This document shows positions 6,352 through 7,457 of a stretch of DNA of 7,457 nt, piece by piece; position 1 is the stretch's first letter; every line of letters starts with the position of its first letter. The position numbers and the translations under genes are program-made. The stretch is from Candidatus Latescibacterota bacterium (GTDB lineage Bacteria; Blakebacterota; Blakebacteria; Blakebacterales; Blakebacteraceae), in assembly GCA_023135015.1 (NCBI GenBank), contig JAGLTZ010000036.1, positions 1 through 7,457 of the forward strand, in the 5' to 3' direction. The notes under the pieces were generated by a model. That model was not told the origin of the DNA, made no database searches, and saw only the letters and a list, made by a program, of their open reading frames with translations.

Positions 6352-7457
6352 ATGACTGGAGAGAGAATCACACGCCGGAATTTCATAGAGACCGCAACCG
6401 CAGGTGCTGCCGGATTGGCAATAGGTCTGCCGGCGGCGAACTATATGCGGATCCGTGGGGCCAACGACCGCGTGCGGGTCGGGGTCGTCGGTTTCTCAGA
6501 CCGGGCGCGCGGATCACTTATCCCGGCGATGCACCGTCTCTCCCAGGAGTACAACTTTGATCTCACAGCCGTTTCAGATATCTGGAACCGCCGCCTGCGG
6601 GAGGGTGTGGCGTTCCTGGAGGAGAAGACCGGCCATACGATCCGACCGATGCGCAACAACGAGGAGCTGTACGACTCCGGCGAGGTGGATGCCGTGATCA
6701 TCAGCACGGCCGATTTCCAGCATGCCCGGCACTGCATTCAGGCCGTGGAAGCCGGCTGTGACGTCTATGTCGAGAAGCCGTTCGCCAACACGATGGAAGA
6801 TAACCGTGATTCCCTCCAGACTGTCCGGGGTTCCGACAGGATCGTTCAGGTGGGCACCCAGCGCAGGAGTGCTGCCAACTACATTGCGGCCGACAGGTTC
6901 ATCCGTTCGGGACGCTTCGGCGATATCGTAACGGTGGAGATGACGTGGAACGTGAACCAGCCCGGTCGCTGGCGCCGTCCCGGTCTCGTTGCCGAACTTC
7001 GGGAAGAGGATACCGACTGGCGCAGGTATCTGATAAACAGGCCCTATGAACCATGGGATCCGCGCAAGTACCTCGAATTCCGCCTCTTCTGGCCGTATTC
7101 CTCGGGAATCCCCGGCCAGTGGATGGTACACCAGATTGATACGGTCCACTGGTTCACCGACTTGCCTCACCCCAGGAGCGTTGTGGCCAACGGCGGTATC
7201 TATCTGTGGAAGGACGGGCGGCGGAACTGGGATACATTCACCGGGGTCTTCGACTACGGTCCGCTCTATGACGAATCGAAGGGTTTCCAGGTCGTTTATT
7301 CCTCCAGGCAGACTAACTCGGCCGGGGGGGTCAAGGAGTACTACTACTCCAACGGCGGCATGCTGAACCTCGCTACGAACAGGATTACTCCGGACGGCGG
7401 GCTCACCCAGCCGATGGCCGAGGCGATGGGCATGGAGGAGAACAGGCTGCTCGAGAT
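6352..7457 (+). CDS. Tat-exported Gfo/Idh/MocA-like oxidoreductase, atypical active site (368 aa seen, truncated by window end)
   Basis: The frame from the ATG at 6352 (AAGGA 5 nt upstream) stays open to the window edge, so the 3' end is missing. The N-terminus has T-R-R-N-F-I-E (7-13) and a hydrophobic stretch to PAAN (27-30), a twin-arginine signal. The Rossmann opening is VRVGVVGFSDRARGS (41-55): the middle glycine of G-x-G-x-x-G is replaced by Ser. The dehydrogenase motifs STADFQHARHCIQAVEAGCDVYVEKPFANT (118-147) and VQVGTQRRS (165-173) are present, with Lys142 in EKP. The segment GIPGQWMVHQIDTVHWF (252-268) aligns with the D-W-G-A-H-M-V-D block of the other Gfo/Idh here, but has Gln256 where catalytic Asp is expected; His260 is kept. 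LPHPRSVVANGGIYLWKDGR (271-290) resembles a subgroup I recall from environmental bacteria. Probably co-transcribed with the DUF1080 gene 78 bp upstream. It could be a dehydrogenase with altered chemistry or a non-redox member. Confidence 0.9.
   Translation, partial: MTGERITRRNFIETATAGAAGLAIGLPAANYMRIRGANDRVRVGVVGFSDRARGSLIPAMHRLSQEYNFDLTAVSDIWNRRLREGVAFLEEKTGHTIRPMRNNEELYDSGEVDAVIISTADFQHARHCIQAVEAGCDVYVEKPFANTMEDNRDSLQTVRGSDRIVQVGTQRRSAANYIAADRFIRSGRFGDIVTVEMTWNVNQPGRWRRPGLVAELREEDTDWRRYLINRPYEPWDPRKYLEFRLFWPYSSGIPGQWMVHQIDTVHWFTDLPHPRSVVANGGIYLWKDGRRNWDTFTGVFDYGPLYDESKGFQVVYSSRQTNSAGGVKEYYYSNGGMLNLATNRITPDGGLTQPMAEAMGMEENRLLE

Noticed and set aside
6574..7170. 198-aa minus-strand open frame opposite the second Gfo/Idh gene
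   Set aside because: The opposite strand encodes clear EKP and Rossmann motifs in the same stretch. This frame shows no family resemblance and is a shadow.
1..7457. CRISPR array, tRNA/rRNA genes, insertion sequences or attachment sites
   Set aside because: No regularly spaced direct repeats, no tRNA-like cloverleaf, no transposase motifs and no terminal inverted repeats were seen; the window is almost fully explained by seven genes.

Overview
The window looks like a moderately GC-rich bacterial chromosome segment with strong Shine-Dalgarno sites. It has a set of sugar-modifying enzymes that nearly all carry export signals. Several Tat-exported Gfo/Idh oxidoreductases, xylose-isomerase-like TIM barrels and a DUF1080 lipoprotein side by side are typical of FCB/PVC-type environmental bacteria (Gemmatimonadota, Rhodothermota/Balneolota, Latescibacterota, Planctomycetota). 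I cannot place it more precisely from sequence alone.

Left part (1-2144): a GNAT-family N-acetyltransferase on the minus strand, with a readable sigma70-like promoter, is divergent from an amidase-signature hydrolase on the plus strand. Both lack export signals and look cytoplasmic. They show no functional link to the rest.

Middle (2145-5338): a minus-strand three-gene operon with gaps of 27 and 41 bp. Its transcription order is a Gfo/Idh/MocA oxidoreductase, then a sugar phosphate isomerase/epimerase-like TIM barrel, then a second, divergent TIM barrel. All three begin with a twin-arginine motif.

Right part (5339-7457): a 140-bp divergent control region holds a putative plus-strand promoter, an overlapping minus-strand -10 and an inverted repeat. 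It is followed on the plus strand by a DUF1080 (3-keto-disaccharide hydrolase family) probable lipoprotein. After that comes a second Tat-type Gfo/Idh protein that runs off the window end; its Rossmann motif and catalytic Asp position are atypical.

Taken together, 2145-7457 reads as a divergent locus for extracytoplasmic sugar processing by redox chemistry. An oxidoreductase would make a 3-keto sugar, a DUF1080 protein and/or a TIM barrel would cleave it, and epimerisation or re-reduction would follow. The family-level logic is known from 3-keto-glycoside pathways. The substrate, the order of steps and the export of every component are inferences.
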